The position numbers were made by a program, and so were the translations under genes. DNA of 64,000 bases from Clavelina lepadiformis (lineage: Eukaryota; Chordata; Ascidiacea; Aplousobranchia; Clavelinidae), in the NCBI RefSeq assembly GCF_947623445.1, contig NC_135243.1, positions 19,538,479 through 19,602,478 of the forward strand, in the 5' to 3' direction. The notes under the pieces were generated by a model, which did not search any database, was not told the DNA's origin, and worked only from the letters and a program-made list of their open reading frames with translations. Shown here in pieces: positions 38,301 to 50,410 of the stretch (position 1 is its first letter; every line of letters starts with the position of its first letter).

Positions 38301-39944
38301 AAAGTGAGGGCTGAGGCGCAAGTCCAAAAACGAGTGACTTAAAACTACACTGATTTCAGGCCGACTAGTTTTTGGACTTGACCCTCATTTTATGGACAAA
38401 AAAGTACTTTAAAAGACACAAGAAATAACACTGATAAGAAAAACATATAAGAAAGTATATTAGTAAACAATCAACTTATCACAGAAAAAAAATTTTGTGT
38501 TCCAGAGAGTAGATTTAATGCAGCTGATGTTAAACGTTAAAGTATCTGAGGAGGATGTTAAGAATGGAGCAACTAAAGGTAACATTTCTTCATGATTCTG
38601 AAGTAAATATTCTGGTTTGCAATATTTTCTTTGCTCTGAAGAATTCTTGTTTGTTCCAGGAATGACTTTGAATGAAATCATTGGAAATTCAATGATCATG
38701 ATATTGGCTGGATATGAAACTACTGGAAATGCTATGTTGTTTTTGGCATACAATCTCGCCACACATAAAGATGTCCAAGAAAAACTTCAACAGGAAATAG
38801 AAGAAACAATAAAAGAATATGTTAGTACTTAAGTTGAATGTTTGAAACTATGCTGCACCTATATAATATATTTAGTTTGTAATATTACTTTTGTAACTTA
38901 AACATTATATGTTTCAAGGGTGGACTTACATACGATGGGATTAACAACATGAAATATCTTACCATGTGCATCAATGAATCTTTAAGGCTTTACTCTCCTG
39001 TCGCAAGGTAAGTAGCATCACCTCCTTGCACTGATGATTTGTTTATTTGTGTACACAACACGAATATTGTTTTACAAACGTTTGATACATAAGTTATCAC
39101 AACACTATCAGTTTAAACAAACTTTTGATTGAACAAGAGTTGTGTTCTCAAATAATGTTTGTCATTGGTTATTATTAATAGCAGTTGCTTTGACAACCCT
39201 TGTAATGACAGGAACGCCAGAATTGCTGAAAAGGATTTCACAATCAACGGTCTGAATATACCTAAAGGAACTTTGATTCATGTACCAGTCTATGGAATGT
39301 GTCACGATGATGAATACTGGGATGAACCATTTGAGTTTAAACCTGAAAGGTTGGTTGATTGTCACGACTAATACATTTGCATATGCTTAATGTAGATGCA
39401 TTTACCATATTTTAATAGAATGGAGGACATGAACAAAATTGATCCAATGCTCTATATGCCATTTGGAGCTGGACCTCGCAACTGCATTGGAATGAGATTT
39501 GCATTGATGGAAATAAAAATGGGATTTTGCAAATTACTTCAAAAGTTCGATTTAGATGTTTGTGAAGACACACCGGTAAGTTATCTAAATGTTTTAGGGC
39601 CATACCAATTATAGAAGTTGTAAGCAAGTATGGAAAAATTGTTTAATACCCGAAGTGTGTTTTGAAAATAAAATTTAGTTTTTGAACTAAAATTATTTAT
39701 CAGTGGTATAAAAATCAAGTCGATAAATGTTTGTTGCTTATAATTAATTTTTAAATGCTTCTTTTGCATTGCGAGTGGTTACAGGATCACTTGCTTTTCA
39801 TTGGTGTGACTTTTTGATGATTTTCATGTTTTATTGTAAATGTTCAATATTTTTCAGTCTGCACCTTTGAAAATGCTTTTTCGAAACAGTATACAGGCAA
39901 AAGATGACATTTTCTTGAAAGTTGTTCCAAGATGCAGTAGATGA
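35394..39944 (+). CDS. Cytochrome P450, CYP3-type, tandem copy 2
   Basis: Fifteen exons: 35394-35464, 35776-35887, 36065-36114, 36277-36373, 37067-37146, 37320-37454, 37567-37633, 37924-38008, 38119-38249, 38506-38578, 38660-38820, 38919-39007, 39212-39349, 39419-39575, 39858-39944. Phases agree; 510 residues, two fewer than copy 1 because exon 9 is two codons shorter. Starts [18 protein letters not shown], a signal anchor. I-helix AGYETT, ESLR, and [15 protein letters not shown] with axial Cys452 are all intact. Far closer to copy 3 than to copy 1, in introns as well as exons. Probably an ER mono-oxygenase like its neighbours. Confidence 0.92.
35596..35733. repeat. Short inverted-repeat element in intron 1 of copy 2 (also 43889-44027 in copy 3)
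   Basis: GAGACTCTTTTACTTTTGCACTCC at the left is matched in inverse by GGAGTGCAAAAGCAAAGGAGACTC at the right, imperfectly. Intron 1 of copy 1 has nothing similar. Likely a MITE inserted before copies 2 and 3 separated. Confidence 0.5.
38301..38390. repeat. Hairpin element in intron 9 of copy 2 (also about 46546-46629 in copy 3)
   Basis: CAAGTCCAAAAACGAGT and its inverse ACTAGTTTTTGGACTTG flank a short loop, with GTGAGGG/CCCTCAT outside. Present in copies 2 and 3, absent from copy 1. Confidence 0.6.
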
Positions 39945-41668
39945 AAGATTTTCACTAAATTAGCAATGAATAATATTAGCACTTTTTAACTTGTTATTTT
40001 GTATCTGATCGTTGTTTTTTTGTACTTTATTGTGTAATTCCGTAAATTCTACTTTGATTGCAATTATCTGTTCAAGTTTATATTGTGTACACTGTAGATC
40101 CAACTAGATAAATATTGCTGTCATACATTTTGTAAAGCAGTGTAGTATAATCCCGTAGCAACGTTTATAATTTTTTATTCGCTTAATTTTGAATATAATC
40201 GATGGTAAATGGACATGATTTAATTCTCACACAATATCAGCATTGTTGGTTGAAAAGTTAAAAATTAATGACGTTTTTTAATAAAGGTCAATATCGTTAC
40301 GCTTTCTGTTTCATGGGTAGAAATTATGATGGTTTAATACACCATTCATATGATGAAATATTCATTGAAATGTTTGACCGTTTTCATCAAGTGTATGTCA
40401 GATTGCAGCTTTCTGTTCTACTCAGCAGTTTATGTCTCACTGTTTCAGCATTTTTTCTGACGTTGCAATTCTAATCATTGGTACTTCCACTCATAGCGCA
40501 CTATTAAAAATTGACTTTTATAACGCCGTGTTGTTATTTGTTTGATTTCAGTTGATCAGCTCAGCAATATTTTATGAACGGGCTATTTAAAGCTTGAGAT
40601 ATCTTGGAAAAAGTTTGAAATGTTTAACGAACGGCTGCCACTGTTTCGCCTGAAAAAAACTTTCGTTTCAAACTTTTTTCACGATTTCTTGTTAACCTTG
40701 TGACGATGACGTCACGATTCATGAGTTGTTACTTTTCTCTCTCACTTGTAAAGACAGCGCGGTGACGTCAGATAAAGTAACTCGCTTGAGCTGGTGTCGA
40801 TATATACTTTTGTGTTGTTCGTAATCTACCCCTTTATTATGCTATTGATTTCATTGGTTACTACTACGCAATGTAACATGCAGTAAGCTGTGCCCGAAGG
40901 TGAAAGCCTTCGTGTCTGATAATAAATAAAATGGGAACTTTATAACTTAGTAATTTATATAACTTAGACATAATTAAGCAACTAACAGCATAGTGACGCC
41001 GTTTGAGAAATGAGAACTCATATCATCGAAGCAGAAGTTAAACAAATTATTATCAATCGTCCTCGCTCACATTCTAACAATTACCGCCAGCATACGCGGT
41101 CATTATGACTGATATATTTGTTGCGTAGTACTTTACACAAGTAATACACAAACGAACAAAAGTAATTTGTCATAACGACTCATAACCTAACGTAAATGTT
41201 ATGACAAACCAACCTAAAGTTGTCTTCTTATTTCACTTCAATTAAACGTTAAGTACAGTAGATGAAATCAAATTTTTCCAAAACCTCTCGAATTTAATTA
41301 TTTGCAAAACAATTATGGGGTAAAACTTCGTCAGAGGTGCCCTTTAAGATATTTTTCTAGGGGCAAGCTTGCTTCTTTTATTATTGAGAAAAATAGGGAC
41401 TTCGAATGTTAGTTGAAATAGCTAGGCCTATTGTTATTTAGCAAGACTGCTTGACACTCTATAGTCCAACAAATATGAAATAAGTTACAAGGAATGTGAC
41501 TCATCGAACACGCTTCCAAATACCATGCACATTTTGCACAAGGAGGCCATCGGATGTTTTTATTATTCTGACGAATACAAGTCTGATGTCATTGGAAGGG
41601 CGGTAAATGGTACTTACGTGAGAATTTTCCAGTCTCACTTCAAACCGCTTTGATTTTGTACTATAATT
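39945..41668. other. Spacer after P450 copy 2 with NLR-locus blocks
   Basis: No gene. About 40110-40345 matches 48370-48590 after copy 3, 41270-41610 matches 48900-49225, and 41575-41655 matches 51505-51585. The order is the same as at the NLR locus. Confidence 0.6.
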
Positions 41669-42098
41669 TAGGGATGGGCCGATACGAACCCAAACCCGAA
41701 TAGATTCGCCGAATATCGTCTTTGTAGAAGATTCGGGACAACAGGAATGCCTACAATGCCGAACCTGAATACAATTTTACTTATAAATTTGATGACTTTG
41801 TTAAAAAATGATGATCTAGTTTCCTGACGAAGCTAAAGTAAAGTCAGCTATAGCCTACTTACAATGAAGGTCGTTTTCCTAACGATTTTGCTTTTTCAAT
41901 GGATTTTTAAACACTGTTTTTTTTTAAAGAAAGCAACTTGTTTATCGATTACGTCATGTTACAAGCAAGACTTGACAACTTTCGGATGAAATTTTATTGT
42001 TTGGTTCTAATACGAATATATTCGGGATTCGTTCGTGTCGACCTTCATAATATTCGGGTTCGTACGAACCCGATATACTTCCTCGTCGCACATCCCTA
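41669..42098. mobile_element. hAT MITE, 430 bp
   Basis: Ends TAGGGATG and CATCCCTA are inverted. Flanking 8-mers CTATAATT (41661-41668) and CTATAAAT (42099-42106) are a target-site duplication with one change. Subterminal CGATACGAACCC and GGGTTCGTACG are also inverted. No coding capacity. The uninserted sequence is at about 52368. Confidence 0.8.
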
Positions 42099-42344
42099 CT
42101 ATAAATACACGAACTTGACGTAAAGACTGGATAAAAAATAATCTCAGCAAACAACAAAAACTAAGAAAATCCGTACACCTGTTTCATGCAAATAACTGAT
42201 GCTGATATACATTAAAGTTCGTTAATTCTCGAAATTAAAGTTGGCCATATGCCAGAAAATGACATTTCGGAAACAGTTGTTAAAATTGGAATGGACATAA
42301 CATGTAACCGGCAACATTTGATTTTTGTCGTAACGTCAATGTAG

Positions 42345-42632
42345 CTGATCAGGAGGACGCGTGGGATGTGGAACCTCTTGATCATTCACAGGAAGGAACA
42401 TCATCTTGTAAAATCGCATTTAGCATGGAACAACTTAAAATGTCATCAACTTACTACACAAAGACTATGCTTACAACAATAACAACAACTTATTACTTGC
42501 TATGACAACTCACAACGTAAAATGAACTTTGCACCACATTTTTTAAAGAGTGCAATAACAAAGAAATCGAGTTGTTGCTTATCAATAAGTGTAAAAACAA
42601 TTTTGTTTCTATATTTAGGAGAAATTCTGCAA
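42345..42632 (+). pseudogene. NLR gene relic: exon 6 part, intron 6, start of exon 7
   Basis: Matches 57270-57545 almost throughout: the exon part GATGTGGAACCTCTTGATCA..., the splice donor (G-GTAAGA there, T-GTAAAA here), the whole intron, the acceptor ATTTAG, and the first 15 or so bases of exon 7. It then breaks into the 5' flank of P450 copy 3. Exon 6 lacks its own upstream half and everything encoding NACHT. Confidence 0.85.
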
Positions 42633-43723
42633 ATTTGTTTATATGACGTAATCGACAGAGTTTTTTTCCTACTTCGTAAACCATGTAAAGTAAATCTAAC
42701 TAACCACCCAAGACCAATCGCATTTCTCCCTATTTGGGAAAATACGACTTGTGACAAGGACGTTTAAACGTAAAATATTGCGTCGTGAAATTTTGTTAAC
42801 ATAAAGCATAAGAGCAGTCTTATTGTAATGTGACTGTAGCACATTTTGATAGTGATGTTAACATCACAAAGTTGGTAAACAACAGTTCAAAATGGCGTTT
42901 TACTGGAAGTGGGAAATAGGCCTACACAAATAGACTATGCAATCACCAAAACGTTATAAATAGAGTTAGACAGAGGTCTTCTTTCAGGTATTGAAAACGT
43001 AACACAATGCCTCGCTAAGCAGACTTGAGAAGACAGGGAATCCTTCGGGATGCTATTTATAGCACACCTGAAAACAAAATACAGGAAGCATGATACATTA
43101 TATTCAATCAGTATGATATAATATAATCCCATCATCACAAACACAACCCGCTTTTAAGGATAAGGTGGTGTTTCCTGGTATGGTAAATTTGATTTCTTAG
43201 ACGTTTAGAGTTTAATTTAAAATAGCTTTCGGATTAGTGAGTATAGGCTTATTGGAGAGCCTTTTAAGCTAAAGGTTCAGACAAAGGTATGTAAGTAGAT
43301 TTTCGTTATTAGGGCTAGCCCGTTTCACAGAATTTATTTTGCTTTAGATTTACAATTTTAGTCTAGTGGTGCCACTTTTGCGTTAATTCTACCATATTTC
43401 GAGCTTTCATAACTTAGCCTATGATACGTACAAACTACTGACAAGTTGTACTGTTTTTATTATACAGTATACCTAAAAGCTATTATACACTTGTGCTAAC
43501 TTTTCTATACATGCTAGGCTAATGTAACCTTATGGAGGTAGAACTGCTTTTATATCGCAGAATCTGCTGTATACATAAACAATACCGGTTGCACCATATC
43601 ATAAAAATGTATAACTATAATATAGGCCTCGTTGTTCAACAAGGGTTTCTTGTTGGTTTTTCAGAATAAGACCTTAAACTTTTTTCATTGAAAAAGCTGT
43701 TGCGTGTGTAAGAGAACGATATC

Positions 43724-46700
43724 ATGCTGACACCTCTTGATGTACTGTCAGTTGAAACGTGGATCCTGATGATATCTGCTATTGTCTTGTTCAGGTAGCT
43801 CAAATCTATTATCATTAATGTGAATCATTAATGGGTTTGAGTAGTTCTATTGACATACAGCCTACTTTTATAGGCATTGTTCATTATTGGAGACTCTTTT
43901 ACTTTTGCACTCCGACATGAAAACCTTAATGAGAAGATGTTATGAAGTAATAGAAGTAAAATGTAACGTAATAATTCCTCAACATTCGATACTGACATGG
44001 AAGTGCAAAAGCAAAGAAGACTCGTTGATTATTTTCTATTCGCAAGAAATATTTCTAAATTTAGATTCTACATTCACAAGAAGTGGCAGTTCTTCAAAAG
44101 TCGTAGTATTCCATATGAACCACCTACATTACTTGGTTTGGGAAGTTTAGTTTCATTTATAAAGAACCCAGATGGTGTAAGTATTTTATTAATATAAGTG
44201 CAAGCAATTTCAAAGTTTGATTTATATGGATCCTTGTGGTCGTTTAAAACACTTATAATACTAATAATTTTAATAAAACATACTTGTAAACTATTGATAC
44301 TGCAAAAGGTATGTGTTAGACGTAAACATTGTTTTAATTTCCTGCACTTAAAGATTTTTACTCGAGATTTGGAATTCAAGAAAAAGTATGGACCAATATT
44401 CGGGTATTAATGATTTCCTTGATTCTGCTTTAATTGAAATATATACTACATACCATGAGCAACATGGGTTTACCATTTCTTTTAATTTATTATTGTCCAT
44501 TGTAAATAGTTTAATACTTTTTATGACATTTATTTGATGTATACGCCAAAAACACTCGAAACGTTTTCAGGATATACTCTTGGCTATCTCCTGTGCTTAT
44601 CATTGGCGACTCTGAAGTTTTAAAGCAAATCTTCATCAAAGAGTTTTCCACATTTCCTGACAGACAGGTACAAAACAGGACACTTCGTAATGGATTTGAT
44701 TGACCACTCAACACATCGATATGTATATATATAAACAGTATATTGTTTATATATAATTAGATTGCTGTTTACTGAAAACTCATTATTAATAAATCTGAAA
44801 GCTGAACCATTAACTCATTAAATACTTTTAAATCAGTAACAATGTTAGGATATGATGCCAGATAAACCAGGAATTTCCCATATAGGTAGGCTAAGTTTGT
44901 CCCAGTACAAGTTGTTTAAGTGGATGACCAGACTGAGACAGGCAAGCAAATATTAAGTAGTGGTGCCTCCTAGCTCACGTACTGTATGGGCTTAGCTGTA
45001 GCTGGCTCAGTGTAACACACATTACAGTATTCTGAACTCACTTGTGTAAAGTTTATTTCATTCCATAACACAACTCATTCTTATGCATTAATCTTTAACT
45101 AATGAAGTGACTCAACTCATCGATATCTATACTATATAGTATATACTTATACATAAATACGTTACTGTAACCTGAGAATTGTCCTTATTAATAATTCTGT
45201 TAAAGAACATTTGCAGACCTTTATGTTTTCACAACGTGATAAATTACTCTGTTGACAACCGGTATATTTATATGTAAACAATGGGCATGTATTGACAGAA
45301 CCAGTTTCTCAAAGTCAATGGAAAGGAAATGAATACTTCCCTGCTTAGTACGACTGGTGATCAGTGGAAAAGAATAAGGTGGCTAGTTTTTATTTGATTT
45401 TGTTGTTCTTGTGATTTGTAAAGTACTCATGGTAATGTTTGAAAATTGTGCTGTTAAAATGCAAATTGGTTTAGTTTATCTGCTGTGCTACATGAGTTTT
45501 AATATTATCAACATTAGCCCTCAATTGAACTTGAAACTACCTTGATAGGAGCACACTGACCCCAACTTTCTCCAGTTCTAAACTCAAGGCAATGATGGGA
45601 ATCATTGAACAATGTTCTGATAAGACCGTGGAAAGTCTGAAAATGATTTCTGATACCAAAGGCGGACGTTTTGATGCAAAAGAGTATGAAAAGGAAAACT
45701 TTGTCTAAACTCTAAACTTTAGCCCATTTGCATCGTTAGATATTGTCACTTTTATTTGTAGTTTTCTGGTTAAAAGTTATGTTTTGTGTCATTTATTATT
45801 ATCTTTGCCATTGACAGAACGTTTGGTCGTTTGTCACTTGATGTCATCTGCTCTGCTGCTTTCAGTGCTAACGTCCACTCTCAGGTGATGAGATTGCTGT
45901 AATTTTTTTGTTTAAGAAATGGCAATTTTGTTGATTTTTATTACAAAGTGCTAAGCATGTTGATTTTAGTTGAAAGCAGAAATATATTATTATTTAGGTG
46001 CCTTTTTGTCTGTAACTGACTGTGTTTATAATCTTAATTGCCTTGTGCTTCTTGCTAGATATCAGACAATATGCATACATTGCAGCAAATAATAATGCCA
46101 TTGCATGTTGTAAGTCTACTTCTAGTGTGTTCACTGGCAGTTTATTGATAACAGACTTTTGCTTTCAGGAAGGGAACGAAACACCCAAAATTATCCAGAT
46201 GGCAAAGAAAGCATTTAGTATCTCTTTTGCCAGCCCAGTCATGCTGCTACTTTGTGAGTGTGCAACCACACTTAATATTTTGGTGTAAATGCTGTTATAT
46301 GTATTACTATACTACTTTATAACCGCACTTCATTGTTTATTAACACTTTCTTTTGTTTTTTAGTTATGTTTCCATGGCTTGAAACAGTTTTGAGTAAATT
46401 TGACTGGAGTGTATTTCCCAGAGACATGTTAACTTACTTTAGTGGTCTGACTGAGTCATTGATTGAAAAACGAAAGTCTAGTGAGTTAAAACAGGTGAAA
46501 TAAATCATTTTTTAAATTGTTCAGCTTTTCCTCAACTTGTTACTTAAAGTGAGGGGCAAGTCCAAAAACGAGTGACTTAAAACTACACTGATTTCAGGCC
46601 GACTAGTTTTTGGACTTGACCCTTATTTTATGGACAAAAAAGTACTTTAAAGACACAAGAAGCAGTACTGATAAGAAAATATATTAGTAAACAATCAACT

Positions 46701-48204
46701 TATGACAGAAATATTTTTATGTTCCAGAGAATAGATTTAATGCAGCTGATGTTAAACGTTAACGTATCTGAGGAGGATGTTAAGAATGGAGCAACTAAAG
46801 GTAACATTTCTTCATGATTCTGAAGTAAATATTCTGGTTTGCAATATTTTCTTTGCTCTGAAGAATTCTTGTTTGTTCCAGGAATGACTTTGAATGAAAT
46901 CATTGGAAATTCAATGATCATGATACTGGCTGGATATGAAACTACTGGAAATGCTATGTTGTTTTTGGCATACAATCTCGCCACACATAAAGATGTCCAA
47001 GAAAAAGTTCAACAGGAAATAGAAGAAACAATAAAAGAATATGTTAGTATTTTAGTTAAATGTTTAGAAATATGCTGCACATATATAATATATTTAGTTT
47101 GTAATATTACTTTTTTAACTTAAACATTGTATGTTTCAAGGGTGCACTTACATACGATGGGATTAACAATATGAAATATCTTACCATGTGCATCAATGAA
47201 TCTTTAAGGCTTTACACTCCTGTCGCAAGGTGAGTAGCATCACTTCCTTGCGCTGATGATTTGTTTATTTGTGTACACAACACGAATATTATTGTACAAA
47301 CGTTTGATACCAAAGTAATCACAACACTATCAGTTTAAACAAACTTTTGATTGAACAAGACTTACAAAGCTTTGTGTTCTCAAATGACGTTTGTCATTGG
47401 TTATTATTAATAGCAGTTGCATTGACAACGCTTATACTGACAGGAACGCCAGAATTGCTGATAAGGATATCACAATCAACGGTTTGAATATACCTAAAGG
47501 AACTTTGATTCATGTACCAGTCTATGGAATGTGTCACGATGTTGAATACTGGGATGAACCATTTGAGTTTAAACCTGAAAGGTTGATTGGTTGTTACCGC
47601 TACTACTTGCAAAATTGTTGTCACGACTAATACATTTGCATATGCTTAATATGGATGCATTCACCATATTTTAATAGAATGGAGGACATGAACAAAATTG
47701 ATCCAATGCTCTATATGCCATTTGGAGCTGGACCTCGCAACTGCATTGGAATGAGATTTGCATTGATGGAAATAAAAATGGGATTTTGCAAATTACTTCA
47801 AAAGTTCGATTTAGATGTATGTGAAGACACACCGGTAAGTTATCTAAATATTCTAGGACCATAACAATTATAGAAGTTGTAAGCAAGTATGGAAAAATTG
47901 TTTAAAACCCAAGGTGTGTTTTGAAAATTAAAGTTGGATTTTGAACTAAAATTATCATTGGTATAAAACTCATGACGATAAATGTTCGTTGTTTGTAATT
48001 AATTTTTAAATGCTTCTTTTGCATTGCGAGTGGTTAAACTAAAGGATCACCTGCTTTTCATTGGTGTGACTTTTTGATGATTTTCATGTTTTATCAAAAT
48101 TGTTCAATATTTTTCAGTCTGCACCCTTGAAAATGCTCTTTCGAAACAGTATACAGGCAAAAGATGACATATTCTTGAAAGTTGTTCCAAGATGCAATAA
48201 ATGA
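43724..48204 (+). CDS. Cytochrome P450, CYP3-type, tandem copy 3
   Basis: Fifteen exons: 43724-43794, 44065-44176, 44354-44403, 44571-44667, 45299-45378, 45549-45683, 45818-45884, 46169-46253, 46364-46494, 46728-46800, 46882-47042, 47141-47229, 47444-47581, 47678-47834, 48118-48204. Phases agree; 510 residues. Starts [19 protein letters not shown]-helix AGYETT, ESLR and [15 protein letters not shown] with axial Cys452 are intact. Differences from copy 2 cluster in exons 2-4 (e.g. [15 protein letters not shown] for [15 protein letters not shown]) and in the region after the K helix. Exon 3 uses acceptor TAAAG rather than AACAG. Likely an ER-bound mono-oxygenase with a related but perhaps shifted substrate range. 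Confidence 0.92.
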
Positions 48205-50400
48205 AAGATTTTCACCAAATTAGTACTTTTTAACTTGATTGTTTTGTATCTGATCGTTGTTTATTTGTGTTCCTTATTGTGTAATTCCGTAAATTCTACT
48301 CTGATTGCAATTATCTGTACAAGTGTATGTTGTGTACACTGTAAATCCAACTAAATAAATATTGTTGTCATGCATTTTTTAAAGTAATTCAGTATAATCC
48401 GTAGCAACGTTTATAATTTTTTATTCGCTTGATTTTAAATGCAATCGATGGTAAATGGACATGATTTAATTCTCACACAATATCAGCATTGTTGGTTGAA
48501 AAGTTAAAAATTGCTGACGTTTTTTAATAAAGGTCAATATCATTACGCTTTCTGGTTTATGGGTAGAAATTATGATGGTTTAATACTGGGTTGTCCAAAC
48601 TTTTTTCACTGAGGGCCATCTGCTAAAATGTGAACCAGTGTTCGGGCCACTCACTATGTGTGAAGATCGTTGCTTGCCTGCAACGCACTAACACCGTGTT
48701 ATCAATAAAAACAGTAAAAATAAGTCGCAGTTGCAAGTATGGATATTTATTTTAATATAAAAATAGTTGAATACGAGTGTAAACTGGTGCTGGTTTGACT
48801 CTTGCCACTTTTTGGTGATAGTTACTGAAATAGCACTTTACTTACAATGTTTCAAATACAAGCAAACTAAGCTTTTAAAAGTAAAGTTAGTGGTATAGAA
48901 TACTCCAAAAAATCTCGAATTTAATTACTTGCCAAGACATTATCGAGTGAAAATTTCATTAGTTCAAATTTCATCATTATTTCAGTGCCCATTGATTTCT
49001 GGGGGCATCTGAGGACAGCTTGCTTTTGTTAATGAGATAATTAGGGACTTCGAAAGTTGGTTTAAATATTTATTGTTATTTAGTAAGATTGCTTGACACT
49101 TGATAGTCCAAGTCCAACAAATGTAAGATACAGTACTAGAGATGTGACTAACCTTATACGCTTCCAAATAACATGCACATTTTGCACAAGGAGGCCATCG
49201 GTTGCTTGCGCTATTCTGACGAAAACAAATTTTAACAGCAGATTTTGTTGAACTCTTTAATTTGCATGAAATACAAAAATAACAGCAGAACATTGACTTT
49301 TCTTTTGCATTAGCGGTTGTAAAGGTGAGGTAGCCTATTAGTTACGAAAACTTTTGCAACTCTGGTACAAACTAAGATGAGGTTGATTTGTTCTCATTCG
49401 TCATCGGAGTGGCAGCTTTCGGCAAGACTGCCTGATTGGCTTGTCAGGTAGCCAGCTGTAGTTTGATTAGACACGTTGAGCAACGGACTCTCACGAATTT
49501 GAAAACGTATCACTGGTATTTCTATGAAATCCAATCCTTTTCAATGTGGCAAATCCCTACTGCATTCGACTGCAAAGTTTTCGTCATCGGTTTTGAAGGT
49601 GGAATTGTTCTATCAAGTTGATTTTTGTGTCGGTGTTTTGTTGGCCACACTTTACCGAATCAACGAAATCTCTTATTCTTTTTTTCTCAGTACCACTTTA
49701 TTGTCGTAAACTGTAGAGAATATACAGTATACTGCAGAGCACTACTGTACGTTATGTTGTCGCACGGCTGAAGCTACTATACCATTAGATTTACATGAAG
49801 TTTATCATCGAATATACAGTATACCGCAATAGAAACCAAATTAATTGATCTAGCGATAAACTGCAGCTATGGTTAAGGAAATCCTTTAGTTTCAACTGCA
49901 AGTACAGTATGTGAAGTAGGTTCGTGTAACAGTGATTTTGCTATATGATATTGCTACTGTCGCTTCTACAGACCTAACAAGTCAGTCAGAGTCAGCCTAT
50001 TACAAGATCGAGGAGCTGAAACCGGTTTACCATTAGCTTGAGCTATGCTTGAATGAACTGCAGCGTATGAAAAAAGACGACAGACTATGACGTAATAACT
50101 ATTTTAAAACCTAGCGGCACGAAGGAGCGCATATGATTTCAGGCTAAGTAGCTACAGATTGGCAAGGAGTTGCTCACTAGCAGCATATACTTTCCTGAAG
50201 TAATTTATAATTATCTCAATTCAGTCGTTCCGATAACCGTTTATTGTTATTTTAGCAGTTAAGTCACCTTTAATGCGACGTGATAGATAAACTGAAGTGG
50301 ATAACCGAACTAAAACTAGTTTGGTTTGGATAACACGTCGGATTCAAAATTAAGTTTGATACACGGCATTGTAAAGTCTATTTTTCCAGGCTTGACATTG
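48205..50400. other. Spacer between P450 copy 3 and NLR gene
   Basis: No gene. Holds a hAT end fragment and blocks matching 41270-41610. The NLR promoter should lie near 50200-50400. Confidence 0.45.
48586..48720. mobile_element. hAT-type terminal fragment
   Basis: CTGGGTTGTCCAAACTTTTTTC followed by GAGGGCCATCTGC is a typical hAT left end. It starts exactly where similarity between the two duplication units (40345 and 48587) breaks off, so it probably inserted after the duplication. No matching right end located. Confidence 0.5.
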
Positions 50401-50410
50401 CGTCTGTAGT

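Larger units (their letters stand above)
34288..42631. repeat. Tandem duplication unit A (P450 copy 2 plus NLR relic)
   Basis: The start TTGTTTATATGACGTAATCG (about 34283-34302) matches about 42632-42651. From there the 5' flank, exons and most introns of copies 2 and 3 align closely. The unit includes about 1.1 kb of shared promoter region. After the P450, short blocks match the NLR locus in order. Unit length about 8.3 kb after internal deletions. Confidence 0.75.
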
